Shown here: in pieces, positions 1 to 7,147 of the stretch
Numbering within the stretch: the stretch's first letter is position 1
Layout: each line of letters begins with the position of its first letter
DNA from: Cyclobacteriaceae bacterium
GTDB taxonomy: Bacteria; Bacteroidota; Bacteroidia; Cytophagales; Cyclobacteriaceae
NCBI GenBank assembly: GCA_003565295.1
Contig: PXCO01000137.1
Span: 1-35,030 of the forward strand
Direction: 5' to 3'
DNA length: 35,030 nucleotides
Position numbers and translations under genes: made by a program
Notes under the pieces: model-generated
Database searches by the model: none
What the model was told of the DNA's origin: nothing
What the model saw: the letters and a program-made list of their open reading frames with translations, nothing else

Positions 1-290
1 CCGGGGCTAATGGGGTTGAAACCCTGAAGGGTTTCTTTGTTTTTTCTCAATGATATTGTTGGTAAAACATCCATTTAATTCGAAAACACATTGCTGCTTT
101 CTGGATCCCTATCCTGACAGCTATTCATCTACTCTAATTCTGATCAAAAACATCCTCGGTTTCTTCCCCAAAAAGACCACGGCAGTGGTCAAACCCCATT
201 AGCCCCGGGCAACAGCCCGGTGGTCACAGGCGACCTTCCAACCGCCCGCAACCACGAAGTGGATAAACTCCACTGCACTTAATCGCTAAA
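1..290. repeat. hairpin-rich inverted-repeat element, REPIN-like, cut by the window edge
   Basis: No gene is visible here. A perfect 17-bp inverted repeat joins positions 1-17 (ccggggctaatggggtt) to 192-208. Around and between the arms are several perfect small stem-loops: 18-24 with 29-35 (gaaaccc/gggtttc), 175-180 with 185-190 (gaccac/gtggtc), 205-210 with 215-220 (ccgggc/gcccgg) and 258-263 with 269-274 (agtgga/tccact). This density of short palindromes plus a mirrored GC-rich word is typical of REP or REPIN elements mobilised by RAYT transposases, but no transposase is in the window and copy number cannot be seen. The left arm starts at base 1, so the element probably continues outside. 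Confidence 0.5.
18..45 (+). terminator. possible rho-independent terminator
   Basis: A perfect 7-bp stem (gaaaccc/gggtttc) with a 4-nt loop tgaa is followed directly by a T-rich run (tttgtttttt). Read on the plus strand this has the shape of an intrinsic terminator for a gene lying left of the window. It may equally be just one hairpin of the repeat element that surrounds it. Confidence 0.35.
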
Positions 291-330
291 CTATTCATCA
301 TTTTAAAACCAAATACCTTAACCTCGGAAA

Positions 331-843
331 TCACACATCGTAAACCACCATTCCTTCCAGGCTATTGCCCGGGTCCTGATCCAATACCTTGACCAGAACT
401 TTGCGGTGGATTTTCTGCTCGGCCTTTTCTACCAAAAACTGCAGGTAATCGAAATTGATGGACTCCCCCACCAACACCAACTCTATCACTCCCGTGTCTC
501 TGCCCTTGGCATAATCCCCCACAATAATGGCCTTTTTGACCGTGCCAAGGTTTTTCACCACCTGTTCCAACAAGTGATCGAAACCCAAATACTTGGCCAC
601 AATGCTCTTTATTTCCTTAAACAGGGGATGTTCAAGATTGGCCGAGTAACTCTTGGTCTTTCCCAGGGTCTGAGACACCAACAATCCCGCCTCACTCAGA
701 CGGTTGAGCTCCACCCTCACTGAATTGGTGGATTCCTGAAACTCTTCGGCCAACCCGCGGAGATAACCCTGGTTGCCTTCCTTGGAAAAAAACTTTATCA
801 AAAGTTTCACCCTCGTCTTCGACGTAATCAATGAATCTAACAC
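331..843 (-). CDS. winged-helix transcriptional regulator with degenerate nucleotidyltransferase-like domain
   Basis: The 170-residue protein starts with GTG; the start is chosen because the product begins MLDSLITSKTRVKLL, the usual beginning of this Bacteroidota family. Residues 1-70 form an ArsR/MarR-like winged helix (LRGLAEEFQESTNSVRVELNRL is the recognition-helix region, about 29-50). Residues 103-160 resemble a minimal nucleotidyltransferase fold: GDYAKGRDTGVIEL (109-122) sits where MNT-type proteins have G-S and D-x-D, but the two aspartates are replaced by V and E, so it is probably a ligand-sensing or structural relic rather than an enzyme. From family knowledge, such regulators often precede capsule or exopolysaccharide loci. 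The genes to the left are outside the window. DNA binding is likely; the target is unknown. Confidence 0.75.
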   Translation of the reverse strand: MLDSLITSKTRVKLLIKFFSKEGNQGYLRGLAEEFQESTNSVRVELNRLSEAGLLVSQTLGKTKSYSANLEHPLFKEIKSIVAKYLGFDHLLEQVVKNLGTVKKAIIVGDYAKGRDTGVIELVLVGESINFDYLQFLVEKAEQKIHRKVLVKVLDQDPGNSLEGMVVYDV

Positions 844-1242
844 TTCCGTAATTTGTAAAAACGTGAATGGATGACTATAAAAAATAGGCCTTTAAAAAGC
901 CTTCAAGTTGAGGGTGTTCTTATTTTTTGGTTTGAAATCCAAATTAACCCGTCCAAAAACCAATTAAACTCTTACCAACCACAAAACGCTTAGGTCTTTT
1001 TACAGCTTCGCCGGGTAAGTCCCATGGATTGGGGGGTTACGAGTAACAAATTTACTCGCTGTTTGATAATTTCCAAATATTTTTTTGGATCTGTAATAAT
1101 TCGTAAATGAAATGAACTGCCTTCCAGCATATTGGTACGACCGCTGACCATATTCATAATTCCAAATTGGCCCAATTTTGAAATTAAATAGTAAATTGGC
1201 TGTTCAATTGTAGAAAATCCATTACGTAACGCTAAATTAAAT
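844..1242. other. 399-nt intergenic region, no supported gene
   Basis: This separates the divergent regulator and the Gfo/Idh/MocA operon, so it should hold both promoters. I find no good TTG/TAnnTTTG pair in either direction. A perfect 7-bp stem-loop lies at 1040-1058 (cgagtaa/ttactcg, loop caaat). A 102-codon minus-strand frame crosses much of it but resembles no family I know. Confidence 0.5.
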
Positions 1243-2286
1243 ATGCACCCAAACATCGACCGAAGAAAATTTTTAACCAAGACCGCCAAGGTGGGCATGG
1301 GAGTGGGACTTGCCTCGCAATTACCCGCTTGGTCTGCTCAAGCGTTTACCCAAGATTCCAAAAGAGTAGGTATAATAGGACTTGACACTTCTCATAGTGT
1401 GGCCTTTACAAAGGCCTTTAATGACGAGAAGGCACAAAAAGACCTGGGCGGATATAAGGTGGTGGCGGCCTATCCTCACGGTAGCCGGGACATCAAGTCA
1501 TCCGTGGACCGGATTCCCGGGTATATGGAAGAAATGAAAGGGCTTGGTATTCGCATCGTGGATTCCATTTCTGAATTGCTTGACACCTGTGATTATGTGC
1601 TTCTGGAAACCAACGATGGCCGACTGCATTTGGAGCAAGGCCTGGAGGTATTTAAAGCCGGTAAGCCCGTCTTCATTGACAAGCCCATCGCAGCTTCCCT
1701 GGCACATGCCATTGCCTTGTTCAAGGCCTCAGAAAAATATAAGGTGCCCATGTTTTCCTCTAGCTCACTTCGCTATATGGAAAATGTGGTGGCCGTAAAC
1801 CAGGGAAAGATCGGAAAAGTAATGGGTGCGGATACCTTTAGCCCCGCCACCCTCGAGCCCACACATCCTGACCTCTTCTGGTATGGGGTGCATGGGGTAG
1901 AAACTCTCTTTGCCGTGATGGGCAAAGGATGCGAGGAGGTAAAAAGATTTTATGCAGACCAAATGGAGGTAGTCGTAGGCACATGGAATGACCAAAGGAT
2001 TGGCACCTTCAGGGGAACCAGGGAAGGTAAGCATGGATATGGAGGCAATGCCTTTGGAAGTGATGGCATGACCGACTTAGGTCCCTATGGAGGCTATAGG
2101 CCTCTGCTGGTGGAGATCGCCAAATTTTTCGATACCGGTAAAGCCCCCATTGACCCCGAGGAAACCCTGGAGATCTTTGCCTTTATGGAGGCTGCCGACG
2201 AAAGCAAACGAAAAAAAGGTCAGTCCGTCTCCCTGAAAAGTGTGATGGAAAAAGCAGAAAGAGAAGCTGGGAAATTGAAGATTTGA
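1243..2286 (+). CDS. Gfo/Idh/MocA family oxidoreductase, twin-arginine leader
   Basis: This 347-residue protein is probably an exported NAD(P)-dependent sugar or polyol oxidoreductase. The leader has a twin arginine (DRRKFLTK, RR at 7-8) and a hydrophobic stretch ending near AQA (32-34), so export by Tat is likely. The Rossmann domain starts at 42 (VGIIGLDTSH); the usual GxGxxG is replaced by GLDTSH, which is unusual. The conserved lysine loop is KPVFIDKPIA (141-150), with DKP in place of the common EKP. The C-terminal half fits the family's alpha/beta substrate domain. It is followed 100 nt later by a second family member and then a symporter, suggesting one uptake and oxidation unit. The substrate is unknown. 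The ATG at 1243 is the only start that keeps the leader. Confidence 0.85.
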   Translation: MHPNIDRRKFLTKTAKVGMGVGLASQLPAWSAQAFTQDSKRVGIIGLDTSHSVAFTKAFNDEKAQKDLGGYKVVAAYPHGSRDIKSSVDRIPGYMEEMKGLGIRIVDSISELLDTCDYVLLETNDGRLHLEQGLEVFKAGKPVFIDKPIAASLAHAIALFKASEKYKVPMFSSSSLRYMENVVAVNQGKIGKVMGADTFSPATLEPTHPDLFWYGVHGVETLFAVMGKGCEEVKRFYADQMEVVVGTWNDQRIGTFRGTREGKHGYGGNAFGSDGMTDLGPYGGYRPLLVEIAKFFDTGKAPIDPEETLEIFAFMEAADESKRKKGQSVSLKSVMEKAEREAGKLKI

Positions 2287-2330
2287 GTTAGTCAATTACG
2301 AATTATGAATTTGAGGATTGATGAATTTAA

Positions 2331-2365
2331 TTCATTTTCAATTCTCCATTTTCAATTTTCAATTT
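2331..2365. repeat. low-complexity ttcaatttt-type repeat in an intergenic gap
   Basis: Short imperfect tandem copies of tcaattttca lie between the two oxidoreductase genes. They extend the downstream reading frame by 23 codons of F/N/Q/I-rich sequence (MMNLIHFQFS...), which is not leader-like. This supports the later start at 2387 for the next gene. Such words are common in Bacteroidota spacers; no function is evident. Confidence 0.5.
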
Positions 2366-2386
2366 GTAAAAATAATAATAGTTAAA

Positions 2387-3730
2387 ATGGAAAACTCCAG
2401 AAGAAAATTTATAAAAAAAACAGCCCAGGGTACTGCCTTGGTGGGGTTAGGAGGCATGATGCCGGCCTTTAGTGCCAAAAGTTACGGCAGGATCATAGGG
2501 GCCAACGAAAGGATCAATGTGGCGTGTATGGGCGTGGTGTCAAGGGGAAATGCCGTCGGGCAAAACTTCGCCTCCCAAGAGGACTGCAATGTGATCTATA
2601 GCTGCGATGTGGACAGTCAGGCCTCAGCCAAATTCGTAGACAAAATTCAGGAAATTCAAGGCCAAAAGCCCAAGGAGGAAAAAGATGTGCGCAAGGTGCT
2701 GGAAGACCCCGATGTGGACGCTTTGGTGGTGACCTGTCCAGACCACTGGCATGCCCCCGCAGCCATCATGGCCTGCCAAGCGGGAAAGCACGTGTACCTG
2801 GAAAAACCCTGCAGCCATAACCCCCGTGAAGGGGAATTGCTAATGGATGCGGTAAAAAAATACAGAAAGGTCATCCAAGTGGGCAACCAAAGAAGGTCTT
2901 GGCCAAACGTGGTGGAGGCCATCAAAGAAGTGCACAACGGGGTAATCGGCAGGGCTTATATGGTAAAAACCTGGTACGCAAATAACCGGGGGCCTATTGG
3001 GCATGGCAAGAAGACTGCAGTTCCTGAGTGGCTGGACTTTGAACTTTGGCAAGGGCCCGCTCCCAGGGAAGATTTCAGGGACAACCTTATCCATTACAAC
3101 TGGCACTGGTTCTGGAACTGGGGCACGGGTGAGGCATTGAATAATGGCACGCACATGGTGGACCTGGCCAGGTGGGGCCTTCAGGTGGACTACCCCAATA
3201 AAGTAAGCTCCGCAGGGGGGCGATACCGGTATCAGGATGATTGGGAAACCCCCGACACCCAAATCATCAACATGGAGTTTGGGGACAAAGGAGTGATCAC
3301 CTGGGAAGGCCGAAGCTGTAACGGAAAACACATAGAGGGTGGTGCCGTTGGTGTCCTGTTCTACGGAGAAGACGGAACCCTGCTCATAGAGGGTGGGAAT
3401 TCCTATAAAATTTTCGACCTCAAAAATGAAGTCATCAAGGAGGTGAAAAACGACTATGCCATAGACCCCCAAAACAAGGTTAGCCCGGCCCAGGCTTTGG
3501 ATGCCATACACATTCAGAATTTCTTTGACGGGATCAAAAAAGGCAGCACCGTGAGGTCTGAAATCGTGGGCGCCCATCAAAGTACTTTATTGGTGCAGTT
3601 GGGCAACATTGCTCAGCGCGTGGGCAGATCCTTGGACATAGACCCCGGAAACGGCAAAATCAAAAATGACCCCAGGGCCATGGAACTTTGGTCCAGGGAA
3701 TATGCCCCGGGATGGGAGCCAACCGTATAA
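2387..3730 (+). CDS. Gfo/Idh/MocA family oxidoreductase, twin-arginine leader
   Basis: I place the start at 2387 rather than 2318, giving 447 residues, because MENSRRKFIKKTAQGTAL is a clear Tat leader (RR at 5-6, hydrophobic core to about 30), while the extra upstream codons translate low-complexity spacer. The NAD(P)-binding domain begins near 43 (INVACMGVVSRG), with Asp at the end of the second strand (CDVD). HVYLEKPCS (136-143) carries the hallmark EKP lysine. A conserved block GEALNNGTHMVDLARWG marks the substrate domain and contributes a likely catalytic His. It belongs to the long exported subgroup common in marine Bacteroidota and Planctomycetota polysaccharide loci. It lies 47 nt before the symporter gene and is probably co-transcribed. 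The substrate is unknown. Confidence 0.88.
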   Translation: MENSRRKFIKKTAQGTALVGLGGMMPAFSAKSYGRIIGANERINVACMGVVSRGNAVGQNFASQEDCNVIYSCDVDSQASAKFVDKIQEIQGQKPKEEKDVRKVLEDPDVDALVVTCPDHWHAPAAIMACQAGKHVYLEKPCSHNPREGELLMDAVKKYRKVIQVGNQRRSWPNVVEAIKEVHNGVIGRAYMVKTWYANNRGPIGHGKKTAVPEWLDFELWQGPAPREDFRDNLIHYNWHWFWNWGTGEALNNGTHMVDLARWGLQVDYPNKVSSAGGRYRYQDDWETPDTQIINMEFGDKGVITWEGRSCNGKHIEGGAVGVLFYGEDGTLLIEGGNSYKIFDLKNEVIKEVKNDYAIDPQNKVSPAQALDAIHIQNFFDGIKKGSTVRSEIVGAHQSTLLVQLGNIAQRVGRSLDIDPGNGKIKNDPRAMELWSREYAPGWEPTV

Positions 3731-3777
3731 ACCAAGATTAACCATTCACCCAAACACCGCTTTACTTTCTAGGATAC

Positions 3778-5280
3778 ATGGAGTTACATACGCTGGACCT
3801 TTTGGTCATAGGCTTGTTTTTTTTGTTGATGCTGGCTATAGGCATCTGGTCATATTTTAAAAACCAAAACGCCGAGGACTACTTTGTGGCCGGTGGCAAA
3901 CTCCCCTGGTGGCTTTCCGGCATTTCCCACCATGTCTCCGGATACAGTGGGGCGGTGTTTGTGGCTTATGCTGGACTGGCCTACACCCATGGTTTTTCAG
4001 TGTACGTATGGTGGGCATTTACCATTGGCATCACCGTGGTGGTGAGTTCCAAGGTATTCCCGGTGTTCTGGGTAAGGCTTAGAAAGCGGTTTCAAATCCA
4101 ATCCCCACTGGAGTTTCTGGAAACCAGGTACAACCTGGCCACCCAGCAACTTATGGCATGGAGCGGTGTAATGCTTAAACTCTTCGACATAGGTGCAAAA
4201 TGGGCCGCAATAGCTGTATTGTTAAATGTGTTTACGGGAATTTCATTACCGGTAGGAATTTTGATCTCTGGAGGTATTTCCTTGCTCTACATCACCTTTG
4301 GAGGGCTTTGGGCCGTGATTATCACGGATTTCGCCCAATTTGTGGTGCAAATTGTAGCAGGCATAGTGATGTTTGTGGTGGTTGTCGGCAAATTGGGTGG
4401 AATGTCCTCCATACTCGGCGTCTGGGATCAACTGCCGGAAGGAAACAGCCAACCCTTTAACGAGCCTTATACGGCGGCATTTGCCCTGGCTTTTCTCTTT
4501 ATCAACTTCCTGTCCTATAACGGGGGCCAATGGAACCTGGCTACCCGGTATATATCCTCACCCTCTGAACAGCAAGCCAGTAAAGCGGCACGATTATCGG
4601 GTTTCCTCTATTTAATATGGCCCTTGATCCTCTTCTTTCCCATGTGGGCGGCACCGGTGATTCTTCCAGACATGGAGGATCCCACCCAGTCTTATGGCAT
4701 ACTTACCATGGAACTGCTGCCCATTGGCCTGATAGGTTTGGTCATTGCCTCCTTATTCGCCAATACCATGTCCATGACCTCATCCGATATCAACACCATA
4801 TCGGCAGTGATCACCAGGGATATTTTACCTGCATTGGCAAAGCGGTTCAGGGAAGGAAAGACTTCTTTGTTCACGGCCAGGGCAACTACCTTTTTGTTTA
4901 CGCTGGGGACCATCATCATCGCCTTCCAGTATGAGCAATTTGGAGGGGTACTAGGTTTAATTATCAGTTGGTTTGGTGCCCTTGTGGGGCCCATAGCCGT
5001 TCCCATGTTGTTTGGCGTAGTGCCCTGGTTTAAATCCTGCGGCCCAAAAGCAGCCATAGGCTCTATATTGGTGGGACTTTTGGCCTTTGTCATCACCAAA
5101 AATATGGACATGAATAGCCTTGCCCTGGAGGTGAGCCTTCCGGTAATCAGCTCCACCATTATTTACTTGGTCGTGGGCTGGTTAGAGAGAAAAACAGTAC
5201 CGGAAAAAGTAAAAATCATGCTGGAGGAAATTGCAGAGGAAAAGGAGCATGACGCAATCGACCCACGCAGGAATGATTAA
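3778..5280 (+). CDS. sodium:solute symporter (SSS family)
   Basis: This 500-residue integral membrane protein has many hydrophobic segments, the first at about 6-27 (LLVIGLFFLLMLAIGIWSYF). The N-terminal block NAEDYFVAGGKLPWWLSGIS is characteristic of the SSS (PF00474) family, which imports sugars, amino acids, nucleosides or carboxylates with sodium. The segment KLFDIGAKWAA and a short charged C-terminus also fit. It sits directly behind two exported Gfo/Idh/MocA oxidoreductases, so it most likely imports a sugar, sugar acid or cyclitol, or the oxidised product. That assignment is inference from neighbourhood; the sequence alone does not tell the substrate. The gene end converges with the minus-strand kinase pair, 59 nt away, with no obvious terminator hairpin. 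Confidence 0.92.
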   Translation: MELHTLDLLVIGLFFLLMLAIGIWSYFKNQNAEDYFVAGGKLPWWLSGISHHVSGYSGAVFVAYAGLAYTHGFSVYVWWAFTIGITVVVSSKVFPVFWVRLRKRFQIQSPLEFLETRYNLATQQLMAWSGVMLKLFDIGAKWAAIAVLLNVFTGISLPVGILISGGISLLYITFGGLWAVIITDFAQFVVQIVAGIVMFVVVVGKLGGMSSILGVWDQLPEGNSQPFNEPYTAAFALAFLFINFLSYNGGQWNLATRYISSPSEQQASKAARLSGFLYLIWPLILFFPMWAAPVILPDMEDPTQSYGILTMELLPIGLIGLVIASLFANTMSMTSSDINTISAVITRDILPALAKRFREGKTSLFTARATTFLFTLGTIIIAFQYEQFGGVLGLIISWFGALVGPIAVPMLFGVVPWFKSCGPKAAIGSILVGLLAFVITKNMDMNSLALEVSLPVISSTIIYLVVGWLERKTVPEKVKIMLEEIAEEKEHDAIDPRRND

Positions 5281-5339
5281 AATCAAGCGAGATTCAATGT
5301 GACCAATAAAAATAAATGATCAACACATTAAAAATAAAA

Positions 5340-6359
5340 TTAAGATTTCAATACCTCCATATACCCATTCATCAATTGCAGGTACTTTTGTAGCTGCCTG
5401 GCGCTCTCCTTTGGAGACTTGGCCTGTTTGAGGGCTATTCCGTGCACCTTGGCCCGGATATTTGCCCTCAGTCCTTTAAAGTATATGAACAAGGCCAGGT
5501 CTTCCTTTTTGAGAAGGACTTTTAAATGGCCCTGATACGCCATTAAAAAGAGATCCGAAAGTGATTTTTGTTCATATGCCTCCAGGTCCATGCACATAAA
5601 GGCCAGCTCATAAAGGATATCAACCTGCCTGAAGGCATCGTGAAACTCTATGCAGTCAAACAATATGGGAGGCTCATACAAAAAAATGTTTCCACTATGT
5701 AAATCCCCATGCACATCTCTGATAAACCCCTCTCCCATTCTTTCTTCTAAGCGTTTGGCATGTTTCTCCAGGAAGCTATCGCTCCATTCCACACTTTTGG
5801 GGATGATTTCTTGAAAATCCCTCAATTGACCCTGTGAACTGAATGCTTCCACTACTTCTTGGATGGATTCTATGTCATTAAAGGTATCTTTCAACCCCTT
5901 TAAATCAAATGGGGGATACAGGGGCTCTGCCCTTTGATGAAAATGGGCCACCTCCTTTGCCAGGCTAAGGATATGGGCCTGAGTTACCTTATCCTTTTTT
6001 AATAGGTAATCCATTTTCTTCCCGGATGCCAGACGCCTCATCCACACCGCAAATTCCACCGGATTACGTTCGCTTTCCTCCCCTATCAGCCAACTTCCGT
6101 TGGAATAATGAATGGGAAGTACCTTGAAATAAATACCGGTAAAGCGCCGGTTGAGTTCCACTTCCCTTTGGCAATAAGCTTCTCTGAGGCTGAGGGTGGA
6201 AAAATCCAGGAAGTTTAACTGAAGTGGTTTTTTGATTTTAAAGGCATATTTTCCGGACAATATGACCCAGGAAATATGGGTTTCTATAACCTTTCCCTTC
6301 AATGCCTTTCCTTTGAAAATCCCCTCTTTGGCCAATATTTCCACCTCCTTTCTATTCAT
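5340..6359 (-). CDS. aminoglycoside phosphotransferase-like kinase (COG2187 type)
   Basis: The 339-residue protein has a protein-kinase-like fold of the APH/choline kinase superfamily. The N-terminal lobe has YAFKIKKP (38-45), a likely ATP-binding lysine. The catalytic loop is VHGDLHSGNIF (216-226), with Asp219 as the expected base and Asn224 binding metal. ILFDCIEF (232-239) supplies the metal-binding Asp235 in the DFG position. The substrate is unknown; despite the family name there is no reason to call it antibiotic resistance. Its ATG overlaps the stop of the upstream P-loop kinase gene by 4 nt (ATGA). In many proteobacteria these two domains are fused in one protein, so the two products probably act together. 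Confidence 0.82.
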   Translation of the reverse strand: MNRKEVEILAKEGIFKGKALKGKVIETHISWVILSGKYAFKIKKPLQLNFLDFSTLSLREAYCQREVELNRRFTGIYFKVLPIHYSNGSWLIGEESERNPVEFAVWMRRLASGKKMDYLLKKDKVTQAHILSLAKEVAHFHQRAEPLYPPFDLKGLKDTFNDIESIQEVVEAFSSQGQLRDFQEIIPKSVEWSDSFLEKHAKRLEERMGEGFIRDVHGDLHSGNIFLYEPPILFDCIEFHDAFRQVDILYELAFMCMDLEAYEQKSLSDLFLMAYQGHLKVLLKKEDLALFIYFKGLRANIRAKVHGIALKQAKSPKESARQLQKYLQLMNGYMEVLKS

Positions 6360-6892
6360 GGTGTGATGGAAAGATATGCCATTGCCTTTTCCAACATTTC
6401 CTCCAAATTTTGATCGGTAGAGGTAAGCTTTAAGTAGGGCTGCTCAAGGGCTTCAAACTCCCTTTTCAATAGTTGATACACCTTGTAATCCGCATCGCTG
6501 TCCTTCCTGGGCCTACCCACCCTTTGTTTGATCAGGGTTTCATCTGCCTCTACCATGATCCAAAATTGGGTACAGCCCCATCTTTGTGCCCGTGAGGTGA
6601 AAATTTCCCGAAACTCCTTTAAGTGAAAGGTAGCATCTATCACTACCTTTTGCCTGGAAGGTAAAACTACTTCAGCCATTTTGGCCATCCGTATGTATAC
6701 CTTCCTTTTAGCTTCCTTTCCATACTCACCATTCGGGAACTGATCTTTTCTAACCGAATCGCTGGACAGGTAAACCGCATCTAATTGTTTGGCCAAGCGG
6801 CTGGCAAAGTAACTTTTGCCGCTACCCGGCAGACCCATTACCATTACGACAAAAGCTTTTTCCTGATCGGTTGAAATTGTGGAGGGATCCAT
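6356..6892 (-). CDS. P-loop small-molecule kinase (AAA_33 / COG0645 type)
   Basis: The 178-residue protein has a Walker A motif GLPGSGKS (20-27) and the general shape of a zeta-toxin/nucleoside-kinase-like P-loop enzyme. YLSSDSVRKDQF (about 41-52) resembles the substrate-side segment of such kinases, and VVIDATFH (about 83-90) is a Walker B-like strand. It is translationally coupled (4-nt ATGA overlap) to the phosphotransferase-like gene. Fused versions of these two domains occur elsewhere, which suggests successive or joint phosphorylation of one substrate. Neither substrate can be read from the sequence. The gene is divergent from the cytochrome lipoprotein gene, with 255 nt between them and no clear promoter motif. 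Confidence 0.82.
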   Translation of the reverse strand: MDPSTISTDQEKAFVVMVMGLPGSGKSYFASRLAKQLDAVYLSSDSVRKDQFPNGEYGKEAKRKVYIRMAKMAEVVLPSRQKVVIDATFHLKEFREIFTSRAQRWGCTQFWIMVEADETLIKQRVGRPRKDSDADYKVYQLLKREFEALEQPYLKLTSTDQNLEEMLEKAMAYLSITP

Positions 6893-7147
6893 ACTTCAAA
6901 TATCCATAAATTCACCGAAAGCCACTATGGAAAGTAAGACCTTTATTGGTTCAATGGCTTGAATTCTGGGCAAGAGTGATTTTAAACGAATATTTATGTC
7001 CTAAATTTCTTCCTTTTACGAATCCATAGACATAAAAACCTGGTTTCCAATGTCCCGACTATATAAAAATCTTGTGATTGTTCCCATTTTAATGGATATT
7101 TATCGAGGATTGTATTATATTGAAAATCTCAATACATAAAGCCATCC

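Noticed and set aside
990-1298. 102-codon minus-strand frame in the gap before the first oxidoreductase
   Set aside because: It resembles no family, begins inside the start of the oxidoreductase gene on the other strand and is built partly on AT-rich spacer words.
2318-2386. Upstream extension of the second Gfo/Idh/MocA protein by 23 residues
   Set aside because: The added residues translate a low-complexity spacer, and the Tat leader begins at 2387.
2840-3580. 246-codon minus-strand frame
   Set aside because: It lies entirely inside the second Gfo/Idh/MocA gene, which has clear family motifs; the antisense frame has none.
5340-6359. Antibiotic-resistance aminoglycoside phosphotransferase
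   Set aside because: Only the superfamily catalytic loop is shared; the coupled P-loop kinase and known fusions point to a different metabolic kinase.
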